DNA of 64,000 nt from Ovis canadensis. Its lineage: Eukaryota > Chordata > Mammalia > Artiodactyla > Bovidae. Location: NCBI RefSeq assembly GCF_042477335.2, contig NC_091262.1, positions 17,690,001-17,754,000 on the forward strand, written 5' to 3'. A program made the translations under genes and the position numbers. A model generated the notes under the pieces. It was not told the origin of the DNA, made no database searches, and was given only the letters and a program-made list of their open reading frames with translations. Shown here piece by piece: positions 22,520-33,426 of this stretch (the first letter of the stretch is position 1; the number at the start of each line of letters is the position of its first letter).

Positions 22520-24600
22520 TCACCATCTGCAGTGTTTCCCCATCTATTTCCCATGAAGTGATGGGACCGGATATCATGATCTTCGTTTTCTGAATGTTGA
22601 GCTTTAAGCCAACTTTTTCACTCTCCTCTTTCACTTTCATCAAGAGGCTTTTTAGCTCCTCTTCACTTTCTGCCATAAGGGTGGTTGTCATCTGCATATC
22701 TGAGGTTATTGATATTTATCCTGGCAATCTTGATTCCAGCTTGTGTTTCTTCCAACCCAGCGTTTCTTATGATGTACTCTGCATAGAAGTTAAATAAGCA
22801 GGGTGACAATATACAGCCTTGACGTACTCCTTTTCCTATTTGGAACCAGTCTGTTGTTCCATGTCCAGTATTAACTGTTGCTTCCTGACCTGCATACAGA
22901 TTTCTCAAGAGGCAGGTCAGGTGGTCTGGTATTCCCATCTCTTTCAGAATTGTCCACAGTTTATTGTGATCCACGCAGTCAAAGGTTTTGGCATAGTCAA
23001 TAAAGCAGAAATAGATGTTTTTCTGGAACTCTCTTGCTTTTTCTGTGATCCAGCGGATGTTGGCAATTTGATCTCTAGTTCCTCTGCCTTTTCTAAAACC
23101 AGCTTGAACATCAGGGAGTTCGTGGTTCATGTATTGCTGAAGCCTGGCTTGGAGAAGTTTGAGCATTTACTAGCATGTGAGATGAGTGCAATTGTGCGGT
23201 AGTTTGAGCATTCTTTGGCATTGCCTTTCTTTGGGACTGGAATGAAAACTGACCTTTTCCAGTCCTGTGGCCACTGCTGAGTTTTCCAAATTTGCTGGCA
23301 TATTGCGTACAGCACTTTGACAGCATCATCTTTCAGGATTTGAAATAGCTCAACTGGAATGCCATCACCTCCACTAGCTTTGTTCATAGTGATGCTTTCT
23401 AAGGCCCACTTGACTTCACATTCCAAGATATCTGGCTCTAGTTTAGTGATCACATCATCATGATTATCTGGGTCGTAAAGATCTTTTTTGTACAGTTCTT
23501 CCATGTATTCTTGCCACCTCTTCTTAATATCTTCTGCTTCTGTTAGGTCCATACCATTCCTGTCCTTTATCGAGCCCATCTTTGCATGAAATGTTCCCTT
23601 GGTGTCTCTAGTTTTCTTGAAGTGATCTCTAGTCTTTCCCATTCTGTTGTTTTCCTCTATTTCTTTGCATTGATTGCTGAAGAAGGCTTTCTTATCTCTT
23701 CTTGCTATTCTTTGGAACTCTGCATTCAGATGCTTTTAACTTTCCTTTTCCTCTTTGCTTTTTGCCTCTCTTCTTTTCACAGCTATTTGTAAGGCCTCCC
23801 CAGACAGCCATTTTGCTTTTTTGCATTTCTTTTCCATGGGTATGGTCTTGATCCCTGTCTCCTGTACAATGTCACAAACCTCATTCCATAGTTCATCAGG
23901 CACTCCTTCTATCAGATCTAGGCCCTTAAATCTGTTTCTCACTTCCACTGTATAATTATAAGGGATTTGATTTAGGTCATATCTGAATGGTCTAGCGGTT
24001 TTCCCTACTTTATTCAATTTGAGTCTAAATTTGGTAATAAGGAGTTCATGATCCGAGCCACAGTCAGCTCCTGATCTTGTTTTTGTTGACTGTATAGAGC
24101 TTCTCCATCTTTGGCTGCAAAGAATAGAATCAATCTGATTTTGGTGTTGACCATCTGGTGATGTCCATGTGTAGAGTCTCCTCTTGTGTTGTTGGAAGAG
24201 GGTGTTTGCTATGACCAGTGCATTTTCTTGGCAAAACTCTGTTAGTCTTTGCCCTGCTTCATTCTGCATTCCAAGGCCAAATTTGCCTGTTATTCCAGGT
24301 GTTTCTTGACTTCCTACTTTTGCATTCCAGTCCCTTATAATGAGAAGGACATCTTTTTTGGGTGTTAGTTCTAAAAGGTCTTGTAGGTCTCCATAAAACC
24401 ATTCAACTTCAGTTTATTCAGTGTTACTGGTTGGGGCATAGACTTGAATAACTGTGATATTGAATGGTTTGCCTTGGAGACGAACAGAGATCATTCTGTC
24501 GTTTTTGAGATTGCATCCAAGTACTGCATTTCAGACTCTTTTGTTGACTTTGATGGCTACTCCATTTCTTCTGAGGGATTCCTGCCCGCAGTAGTAGACA
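22520..24600 (-). mobile_element. BovB LINE, minus strand, best-preserved copy (3' part missing)
   Basis: Minus-strand frames 23736-24269 (endonuclease C-terminal region, VIANTLFQQHKRRLYTWTSP), 23127-23642 (linker and RT start, EVKWALESITMNKASGGDG) and 22663-23166 (RT with CFIDYAKTFDCVDHNKL and LRYADD) cover much of the polyprotein. The YADD motif is intact, but frames are offset and the C-terminal third and 3' UTR are deleted at 22519. It joins at 24600 to an inverted piece of the same element. Confidence 0.92.
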
Positions 24601-25598
24601 GGCACACTAAGCGTGGGCGAGAGGAACTACCCCATGTCCAAGGTCAGGGGCAGCGGCCTAGAGTGCCAGGCTGCAACAGCGCAGGAATGGCCAAGAGGAG
24701 CTACCCCGCGTCAGAGGTCAGTGGCAGCCGGGAGGAGCTACCCCGCGTCCGAGGTCAGGGGCAGCTGGGAGAAGCCACCTCGCACCCAAGGCCAGGGGTG
24801 GTGACCCTGAGGAGCCACCTCAAGCCCAAGGCCAGGGGCGGCAGCTGGGAGGAGCAACCCGAGGAGCAGTGGCTGTGCAGGCACAGGAGGGCCTAGAGGA
24901 GCTATCCCACGTTGAAGGTCAGGAACGGTGGCAGTAAGGAGATAACCCTCATCCAAGGTAAGCAGCAGCGGCTGTGCTTTGCTGGAGCAGCTGTGAAGAG
25001 ATACCCCACGCCCAAGGTAAGAGAAAACCAAAGATGGTAGGTGTTGCAAGAGGGCATCAGAGGGCAGACACACTGAAACCATACTTACAGAAAACTAGTC
25101 AATCTAATCACACTAGGACCACAGCCTTGTCTAACTCAATGAAACCAAGCCATGCCTGTGGGGCAACCCAAGATGGGCAGGTCATGGTGGAGAGGTCTGA
25201 CAGAATGTGGTCCACTGGAGAAGGGAATGGCAAACCACTTCAGTATTCTTGCCTTGAGAACCCCATGAACAGTATGAAAAGGCAAAATGATAGGATATCA
25301 AAAGAGGAACTCCCCAGGTCATTAGGTGCCCAATATGCTCCTGGAGATCAGTGGAGAAATAACTCCAGAAAGAATGAAAGGATGGAGCCAAAGCAAAAAC
25401 AATATCCAGGTGTGGATGTGACCGGTGGTAGAAGCAAGATCCAATACTGTAAAGAGCAATATTGCATAGGAACCTGGGATGTCAGTTCCATGAATCAAGG
25501 CAAATTGGAAGTGGTGAAACGAGATGGCAAGGGTGAATGTCGACATTCTAGGAATCAGCGAACTAAAATGGTCTGGAATGGGTGAATTTAACTCAGGT
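24601..25598 (+). mobile_element. Inverted 5' segment of the same BovB
   Basis: This is BovB 5' UTR and the start of the endonuclease in plus orientation: GGAACCTGGGATGTCAGTTC, then the text encoding LGISELKW up to GAATTTAACTCAGGTGATC. The right end stops within a few bases of the point where the minus-strand part (ending GTAGTAGACA at 24600) begins in the family order. That is the geometry of a twin-priming 5' inversion. Confidence 0.85.
24621..25020 (+). repeat. Tandem ~37-40 bp repeats in BovB 5' UTR
   Basis: About nine degenerate GC-rich units start with GAGGAGCTACCCC and contain CAAGGTCAGGGGC. They form the repeated 5' region known from full-length BovB. The unit boundaries drift, so the array is old. 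Confidence 0.8.
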
Positions 25599-25599
25599 G

Positions 25600-26509
25600 A
25601 TCCTATTAGTGTATTCTTTATTGTTTTGTGTTTATTTTCTATAGGTCTTTTTCTTCTCCTCTGTTTCCTGCTTAAAGAAGTTCCTTTAGCACTTGGTGTA
25701 AAGCTGGTTTGATGGTGCTGAATTCTCTTAACTTTTGCTTGTCTGGAAAGCTTTTGATTTCTCCATCAAATCTGAAAAAGAGTCTTGCTTGATAGAGTAT
25801 TCTATCATGCGATTCCCTTCTGGCTTGTAGAGTTTTCTGTGGAGAAATGAGCTGATAGCCTGATGGGAGTTCCCTTGTATGTTATTTGTCATTTTTCCCT
25901 TGCTGCTTTTAATATTTTATCTTTGTCTTCAATTTTTGTCAGTTTGATTACTGTGTGTCTCAGTGTGTTCCTCTGTGAGTTTATCCTTCCTGGAACTCTC
26001 TATGCTTCTTGGACTTGGTTGCCTATATCCTTTCCCATGTTTGGGAAGTTTTCAGCTATTATCTCTTCAGATATTTTCTCAGGTCTTTTCTCTGTCTCTT
26101 CTCCTTCTGGGAACCCTATAATGCCAATGTTGGTGCATTTAATATCCCAGAGGTCTCTTAGGCTGTTTTCAGTTCTTTTTTCTATATTCTGTTCTGCAGC
26201 AGTGATTTCCACCATTCTGTCCTCCAGGTCATTTATCTGTACTCCTGCCTCTGTTATTCTCCTACTGATTCCTTCTAGTGTATTATTCATCTCTGTTTGT
26301 TTGTTCCTTAGTTCTTGTAGATCTTTGGTAAACATTCCTTGCATCTTCTCAATTTTTGCCTCCATTCTTTTCCTGAGACCCTGGATCATCTTCACTATCA
26401 CTTTTGTAAATTCTTCTTCTGGAAAGTTGCCTATCTCTACTTCATTTTGTTGTTTTTCTGGGATTTTATCTTGTCCCTTCATCTGGGACATAACTTTCTG
26501 CTTTTTCAT
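25600..26509 (-). pseudogene. L1 ORF1 (chaperone/RNA-binding protein), broken
   Basis: A minus-strand frame starting at 26509 with MKKQKVMSQMKGQDKIPEKQ runs through the coiled coil (KRMEAKIEKMQGMFTKDLQE, EGISRRITEAGVQINDLEDR) into the RNA-binding domain (RDLWDIKCTNIGIIGFPEGE, NFPNMGKDIG). It is interrupted after VQEA at about 26000. The remaining C-terminal text (INSQRNTLRHTVIKL-like, LKAAREK-like) continues in another frame to about 25660. It is an inactive relic of an L1 5' half. Confidence 0.88.
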
Positions 26510-27475
26510 TGTGATTAACTTTCTGTAATGTGTTTTTTGTTTTAGGCACTGTGGAATTGTGCTACCCTCTTGCTGCTTCTGTCTGCCCTCTGATGGCTGA
26601 GGCTGAGGCTTGTGTGAGCTTCTTGATGGGAGGGACTGGCAACAGGAAATACGGGTCTTGCTCTGGTGGGCATGGCCTTGCTGATAAAAGCTTTAATCCA
26701 ATCATATGCTGATGGGTGAGTTTACACTCCCTCCAGTAGTTGTTTGGCCTGAAGTGACCCAGCCCTGGGGTCTGTGGGCTTTATGGTAGGGTTACTGGCA
26801 AACTCCAGGAGGATTTCCACCAAGAGGGACCTTCCAGTGCCCCTATCCCTGTGGTGAGCCTCTGCCAACCCATGCTTCCACAGGAGGCTCTGCAACACTA
26901 GCAGGTAGTTTTGGTTCAGTCTTCTGTAGGGTTAGTGCTCCTCTCCTCTGGGTCTGGGTCTTATGCATGCAAAATTTTGTTTGTGCCCTCCAAGACTGGA
27001 GCCTGTTTCCCCCAGTCCTCTGGGGGACTCCTTTCTCCTGGGTCCTGGTGCGCACAAGGTTTTGTTTATGCCCTCCAGGAGTCTCTATTTCTCCAGTCCT
27101 GTGGAAGTTCTGAGATAAAATCCAGTTGAACTTCATATTCAAATTCCCTAGGGGTTCCTAGTCCTTTTGTCAGATCCCCAGACTGGGAAGCCTGACAGGG
27201 GGTTCAGAATGTTCACAACAGTGCGAGAACTTCTTTGGTATTATTCTCCAGTCTGTGTCACCCACCTGGTGGGTATAGGATTTGATTCTATCATGATTGA
27301 ACCCCTCCTGTTGTCTCACTGCTGCTGCTTCTTTGTCTTTTGATGTGGGGTAGCTTTTTGTGGTGGGTTCCAGTATCTTCCTGCCGATGGTTGTGCAAAA
27401 GCTAGTTGCAATTTGGGTGCTCTTGCAGGAGGAGATGAGTACACACCCTTCTACTCTGCCATCTTGAACCAAATG
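26510..27475 (-). mobile_element. L1 5' UTR, minus strand
   Basis: It lies directly upstream of the ORF1 start and ends at about 27475 in the reverse of a GATGGCAGAGTAGAAGG-type L1 5' terminus. Segments such as GCCCTCTGATGGCTGAGG and TTGATGGGAGGGACTGGC recur at about 27870-27930 and 30175-30235. Confidence 0.75.
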
Positions 27476-27479
27476 CAAT

Positions 27480-28495
27480 ATTGTTTTTTATAGCATCAGA
27501 CTTTATTTTCACCACCATACATCCACAACTGGGTGTTGTTTCTGAGGCTTTGGCTCAGCCTCTTCCTCCCTTCTGAAGCTATTTCTCCACTCTTCTCTAA
27601 TAGCATATTTGACACCTACCTACATGGGGAGTTCATCTTTCAGTGTCATATCTTTTTGCCTTTTCATGCTATTATGGGCTTCTCAAGGCAAGAATGCTGA
27701 AGTAGTTTGCCATTCCCTTCTCCAGTGGATCATGTTTTGTCAGAACTCTCAACCATGACCCATCCATCTTGAGTGGCCCTACATGGCATGGCTCATAGTT
27801 TCATTGAGTTAGACAAGGCTGTGACCCATGTAATCAGTTTGGTTAGTTTTCTGTGACTGTGGTTTTTATTCTGTCTGCTTTCTGATAGATAAGGATGAGA
27901 GGCTTGTGGAAGCTTCCTGATGGGAGGGATTGGCTGTGGGGAAATCTGGTTCTTCCTCTGATAGGGAAAGTCAGGCTCAGTAAGTCTTTAATCCAATTTT
28001 CTGCTGATGGGTTGGGCTGTGTTCCCTCCCTGTAGTTTGGTCTAAGACCAAACTATGGTAGGGGTAGTGGCAGTCATGGTGACCTCTTCCAAAGGACTTA
28101 TGTCACATGCTGTACCTTCCAGGACTGGTGCTGGTAGAGCCCCTGTCCCCATGGCTGACCCACGCCTCCACAGGAGACAGTCACAGGCAGGTCTGGCTCA
28201 GTCTCTTGTGGGGGTCACTGCTCCTTTCCCTGGGTCCTGCTGTGCACAAGGTTTTATTTGCGCCCTCTGAGCATCTCTGGTGGGTCTGAGGTTTGATTTT
28301 AAATGTGATTGCACCCCTCCTACTGTCTTCTTCTGGCTTCTCCTTTCCCCTTGAATGCGAATATCTTTTTTTTTTTCTTTTTGGTGGATTCCAACATTCT
28401 CTTGTCAATGGTGTTCGGCAGCTAGTTGGGATTTTTGTGTTCTCACAGGAGAAGATGGGCACCTGTCCCTCTACTCTGCCATCTTACTGAGTGTA
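27480..28495 (-). mobile_element. BovB 5' UTR plus L1-like leader
   Basis: 27480-27862 is the reverse of the BovB segment found in plus orientation at about 25100-25390 (for example TGAGTTAGACAAGGCTGTGA). 27863-28495 then resembles the L1 5' UTR at 26540-27475 and ends in the same TACTCTGCCATCTT terminus. No coding region remains. Confidence 0.7.
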
Positions 28496-28509
28496 AGTAA
28501 GTATGAGCC

Positions 28510-30985
28510 TAGCTTTCTCTGTGTATTCTTGCCACCTCTTCTTAATATCTTCTGCTTCTGTTAGGTCCATACCATTTCTCTCCTTTATTGTGCCCATCTT
28601 TGCATGAAATGTTTCCTTGATCTCTCCAATTTTCTTGAAGAGATCTCCAGTCTTTCCCATTCTGTTGTTTTCCTCTATTTCTTTGCACTGTTCACTTAAG
28701 AAGTCTTTCTTATTTCTCCTTAATATTCTTAAGAACTCTGTATTCAGTTGGATATATCTTTTCCTTTCTCCTTTGCCTTTTGTTTCTCTTCTTTTCTCAG
28801 CTATGTGTAAGGTCTCCTTAGGCAACCACTTTGCATTTTTGCATTTCTTCTTCTTTGGGATGGTTTTGGTTACCACCTCCTGTACAGTGTTACGAACCTC
28901 CATCCATAGTCCTTCAGGCACTCTGTCTAGCAAGATCTAATCCTTTGAATCTATTCATCACCTCCACTGTATAATCATAAGGGATTTTATTTAAGTCATA
29001 CCTGAATGGCCTGGTGCTTATCTCTACTTTGTTTAATTTAGACCTAAATTTTGCAATAAGGAGCTAATGATCAGGGCCACAGTCAGCTCCAGGTCTTATA
29101 TTTTCTGACTCTATAGAGCTCCTCCATCTTTATCTGCAATGAGTATAATCAATCTGATTTCAGTATTGACCATCTGGTAAGGTCCATGTGTAGAGTCGTC
29201 TCTTGTGTTGTTGGAAGAGCATGTTTGCTAGACCAGTGTGTTCTCCTGGCAAAACTCTGTGAGCCTTTGCCCTGCTTCACTTTGTACTCCAAAACCAAAC
29301 TTGACTGTTACTCCAAGTATTGAGTAACTCTTGACTTGCTACTTTTGCATTCCAGTCCCCTGTTGTGAAAAGGTGTTGGTTCTAGAAGGTGTTATGGATC
29401 TTCATAGAACCATTCAACTTCTGCTTCTTTAGCATCAGTGGTTGGGGCATAGACTTGGATCACTGTGATGTTGAATGGTTTGCCTTGGAAATGAACTGAG
29501 ATCATTCTCTTGTTTTTGAGGCTGTGCCCAAGTACTGCATTTCAGACTCTTGACTATGATGACTACTCCATTTCTTCTGAGCCTTTCTTGCCCACAGTAG
29601 TAGACATAATGATCATCTGAATTAAATTCACTCATTTTTGTCCATTTTAGTTAACTGATTGCTAAAATGTTAATGTTCATGCTTGCCATCTCCTGCTTGA
29701 CCAAGTTCAACTTACCTTGATTCGTGGACCTAACATTAGATCTCTATGAAATGTTGTTCTTCACTGCATCAGACTTTACTTTCACCACCAGACACATCCA
29801 CAATTGAGTGTCATTCCTGCCTTGGCCCACCCTCTTCATTCTTTCTGAAACTATTTCTCTGCTCTGCCCCAGTAGCATATTGGACACCTACCAACCTGGG
29901 GGCTCATCTTCTGGTGTCATATCTTTTTGCTCTTTCATATTGTTTCATAGAGTTCTAGAAGTAAGAATACTGGAGTGGTTTGCCATTCCCTTCTCCAGTG
30001 AACCACATTTTGTCAGAACTGTCCACCATGACCGTCCATCTTGGGTGGCCCTGCACAGCCATGGCTCATAGCTTCATTGAGTTAGTCAAGGCTGTGATCC
30101 ATGTGATCATTTGGCTAGCTTTCTGTGATTGTGGTTTTCATTTTAGAGACTGTGGGATTGTAGTTCTTACTTCTTCTGTCTGCCCTCTGATGGCTGAGGA
30201 TAAGAAGCCTATGAAGACTTCCCAATGAGAAGGACTGGCTGTGGGGAAAATTGGGTCTTACTCTAGTGGGAAGTCTAGTGGACTTCCCTGGTGGCTCAGA
30301 TGGTAAAGCATCTGCCTACAGTGCGGGAGACCTGGGTTTGAGCCCTGAGTTGGGAAGAACCCCTGGAGAAAGAAATGGCAACCCACTCTAGTACTATTGC
30401 CTGGAAAATCCCATGGACAGAGGAGCCTGGTAGGCTACAGTTTATGGAGTCAGCAGAGAGTCGGAAACAGCTGAGCGACTTCACTTTCGCTTCACTGGTG
30501 GGTAGGGCCATGCTCAGTAAGTCTCTGACCCAATTGTCTGCTGATTGACGGGGCTCTGCTCCCTCCCTGTTAGTTGTTTGGCCTGAGGCCTTCCAGCCCT
30601 AGAGTCTACAGGCTCTATGGTAGGGCTCTAGTGAACCCTCCAGAGGACTTACACCAGCACACACCTCCCAGGACTGCTGCTGCCAGTGCCCCTGTCCCAG
30701 AGGCCGGCTGCCGCTGACCCAGGCTTCTGCAAGAGACTCTCAGACACTCACAGGCAGGCCTGGCTCAGTCTCTGTGGCGCCACTGCTCCTCTCCCCTGGT
30801 TCCTGGTGCACACAAAGTTTGTGCCCTCCAAGAATCTCTGTTTCCCTCAGCCCTGTGGAAGTTCTGTAATCAAATCCCTATGGCCTTCAAGATCAGTTTC
30901 CCTGGGGACTCAATTTCCTCTTGCCAGATTGCCAGGCTGTGGGGCCTGGAACCTTCACAGCCTTCCTTCAGTAACTGATGGAAAA
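28510..30985 (-). mobile_element. BovB LINE 5' half with L1-like leader
   Basis: The left part is linker and endonuclease sequence on the minus strand (ERNGMDLTEAEDIKKRWQEY, EVVTKTIPKKKKCKNAKWLP, then NSDDHYVYYCGQERLRRNGV). At 29747-30130 comes the BovB 5' UTR. After that, 30160-30985 resembles the leader seen at 26540-27475. The RT is absent. A Bov-tA SINE is inserted at 30280-30485. Confidence 0.82.
30280..30485 (+). mobile_element. Bov-tA SINE
   Basis: It starts GGACTTCCCTGGTGGCTCAG, carries the tRNA-Glu-derived A and B box region and ends CAGCTGAGCGACTTCAC. A possible target duplication is CTAGTGGG before and CTGGTGGG after. Confidence 0.93.
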
Positions 30986-31805
30986 AGTAGACTCAGCAAG
31001 GATGTTTTAGATCAACTTGATCCAACTGACATTTACAGAACACTCCTCCCCAACTCAGCAGAACATACATTCTTTTTTCAAGTGTTCATAGAACATTTCC
31101 AAAGGTAGATAATATTCTAGCCATAAAGTAAATGTTGAAAAGTGTTTAAAGATTCAAGTCATACAACATGTTTTTGTTTTTTATTTTTCTGGCTGTCATG
31201 GAATTAAATTAGAAATCAATAACACAAAGATATCTGGAAAAGTCCATTTCTTAAATGTTTGGAAACATCTAATCCATGAGTCAAAAAATAAAGGGAAAAT
31301 TAGCATTTTTAACTAAATATAAAACTACAACACTCAAAATTTGTGGGATGCTGGTAACATAGTACTTGGGGGAACATTTATAGTATTAAACACCTATATC
31401 ACAAAAGAAAAAGGTCTCAAATCAGTTACCACCTCTCCTATTTCAAAAAACAAGAAAAATAAGAGCAGATTAATCCCAAAGTAACTAGAACAAAGGAAAT
31501 AATGATCAGAGCAGGAATCACTGAAACAACAGAGAAAATCAATAAAGCCAAAAGCTGGTTCTTTGATTTAAAAAAATCAATAAAATTGAAAAATGTAACC
31601 AAACTAATCTGGTGGGGGGAAGAAAAGATACGAATTACCAATATTAGAATTGAGGAAAATAATATCACTATAGAATCTGTAGATATTAAAATGATAAGGG
31701 GGAAATACTACAAACTTTATGCCAATAAATTTGATAATTTAGAGGAAAAAGATAAATTTCTTGGAAGATACAAACTACCAAAGATTATTTGGGAAAAATA
31801 GAAAA

Positions 31806-32017
31806 CCCAGGTGGTGCAGTAGTAAAGACTCTGCCTGCCAGTGAAGGAGACACAAGAGACATGGGTTCAATCCTTGGGTTGGAAAGATCCCCTGGAAAGG
31901 AAATGGCAACCCACTCCAGTGTTCTTGCCTGGGAAATCCCATGCACAGAGGAACCTGGTGAGCTACAATCTATGGTGTTGCAAAGAGCTGGACATGATTG
32001 AGCACGTATGCACACAC
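31806..32017 (+). mobile_element. Bov-tA SINE in L1
   Basis: It has the GGTGGTGCAGTAGTAAAGAC start, the CCTGGAAAGGAAATGGCAAC middle and a CTGGACATGATTGAGCACG end, all of the ruminant tRNA-derived SINE. It is nested in the L1 ORF2. Confidence 0.9.
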
Positions 32018-32743
32018 AGATAATCTAAACAGTCCTAGATCTATTAATGAAATTGAATCTATAGTTTAAAAGTTTTCCACAAGGAAAACTCCAGGCTCAG
32101 AGGGCTCCCCTGGTACATTGCACCAAACATGTAAGAAAGATATAATACAAATTCTACACAAACTCTTGCAGAAAATCAAAGAGGAGAGAACTTTCCGACT
32201 CATTCTATAAGGATACCATTACCTCAATATGAAAATCATGCAAACACCTTACCAAAAAAAAGGAACTATAATTTAACATTTCCCAAGACATCTCCCATGA
32301 ACATAAATGCATAAATTCTAAATCAAAATTGATAAAGTCCTATAATTTATAAAAAGAACAATAAGGTCATGACATAATGATGAAGTGTGGGTTGTTTTAA
32401 CATTGAAAACCAGTCAGTATAATTCAATGTATTAAAAAACTAAGGAACACCATATGATCTCAATAGGCACAGAAAAAACATTTTATAAAACTTAACACCA
32501 ATTCCTAATAAAACTCAGTGAACTAGGGCTAGAAAGTAACATCCTCAACTTGATAAAGGGCATCTACCAAAAACAACCAGTTGTATACATACTGGAAAGG
32601 AAAGTAAAACTGTCATTATGTGCAGATGATCTGACCATCTATGTAGAAAATCTGATAGAATTTACAAAATGTTATCTGAACCTTTGAATTTAGCATGGCT
32701 GTGTGATTGGTCAGTATGCAGATATCAATTGCATTTCTGTATG

Positions 32744-32994
32744 CTGCTGCTAAGTCACTTCAGTCATGTCTGACTCTGTGCGACCCCATAGATGGCAGCC
32801 CACCAGGCTCCCCCATCCCTGGGATTCTCCAGCAAGGAGTGGGTTGCCATTTCCTTCTCCAATGCATAACAGTGAAAGTGAAGTCACTCAATCGTGTCCA
32901 ACTCTTAGCGACCCCATGTACTGCAGCCCACCAGGCCCTCCATCCATGGGATTTTCCAGACAAGAGTACTGGAGTGGGTGCCATTGCCTTCTCT
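32744..32994 (+). mobile_element. Bov-A2 SINE in L1
   Basis: It has a GCTGCTGCTAAGTCACTTC start and two half-units, each containing the GACTCT box and a CCACCAGGC segment. The two units meet near 32865-32885. Confidence 0.9.
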
Positions 32995-33426
32995 GAATAT
33001 AAACAACAGGAAACTGAAACCTTAAGATGATTTTCTCATTATCACCAAAAATAAGAAATACTTAAATCTGAAAAATATGTAAAAGATCTGTGTATTAAAA
33101 ACTATAAATCTTTGCTGAGGGAAATTAAAAAAAGACATAAATAGATTGTATTTTAAAAAGATATATAAACATATACCTATTTATTTATGAGTTGCAAGAT
33201 TTCATATTGTTAAGACAATATTTTTCCCCAGATTAATCTCAAGATTCTATGCAGTATCAATCAGAATTTCAGTAGGCATTTTCATAGAAATTGACAAGGC
33301 AATTCTAAAATTCACAAAGGATGTAAAGTATTCAAAATATCAGAATAGTCAACATCCAAAAAGAAGTAAGTTGGAGGTCTCATGTTACCTGATTTCAAGA
33401 CTTGCAAAGCTACAGTAACCAAGACA

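Larger units (their letters stand above)
30986..33426 (+). mobile_element. L1 LINE, ORF2 fragments
   Basis: The order follows L1 ORF2: LLPNSAEHTFFFQVFIEHFQ, then the frame at 31502-31801 (MIRAGITETTEKINKAKSWF), then the RT region and the text TCAAGACTTGCAAAGCTACA near 33400. It is interrupted by two SINEs and cut at 33426 by a BovB. Stops are frequent. Confidence 0.85.

Noticed and set aside
24621-25020. Repeated GC-rich units as a CRISPR array or minisatellite gene
   Set aside because: The units are contiguous without unique spacers and sit in BovB 5' UTR context. CRISPR arrays do not occur in vertebrate nuclear DNA.
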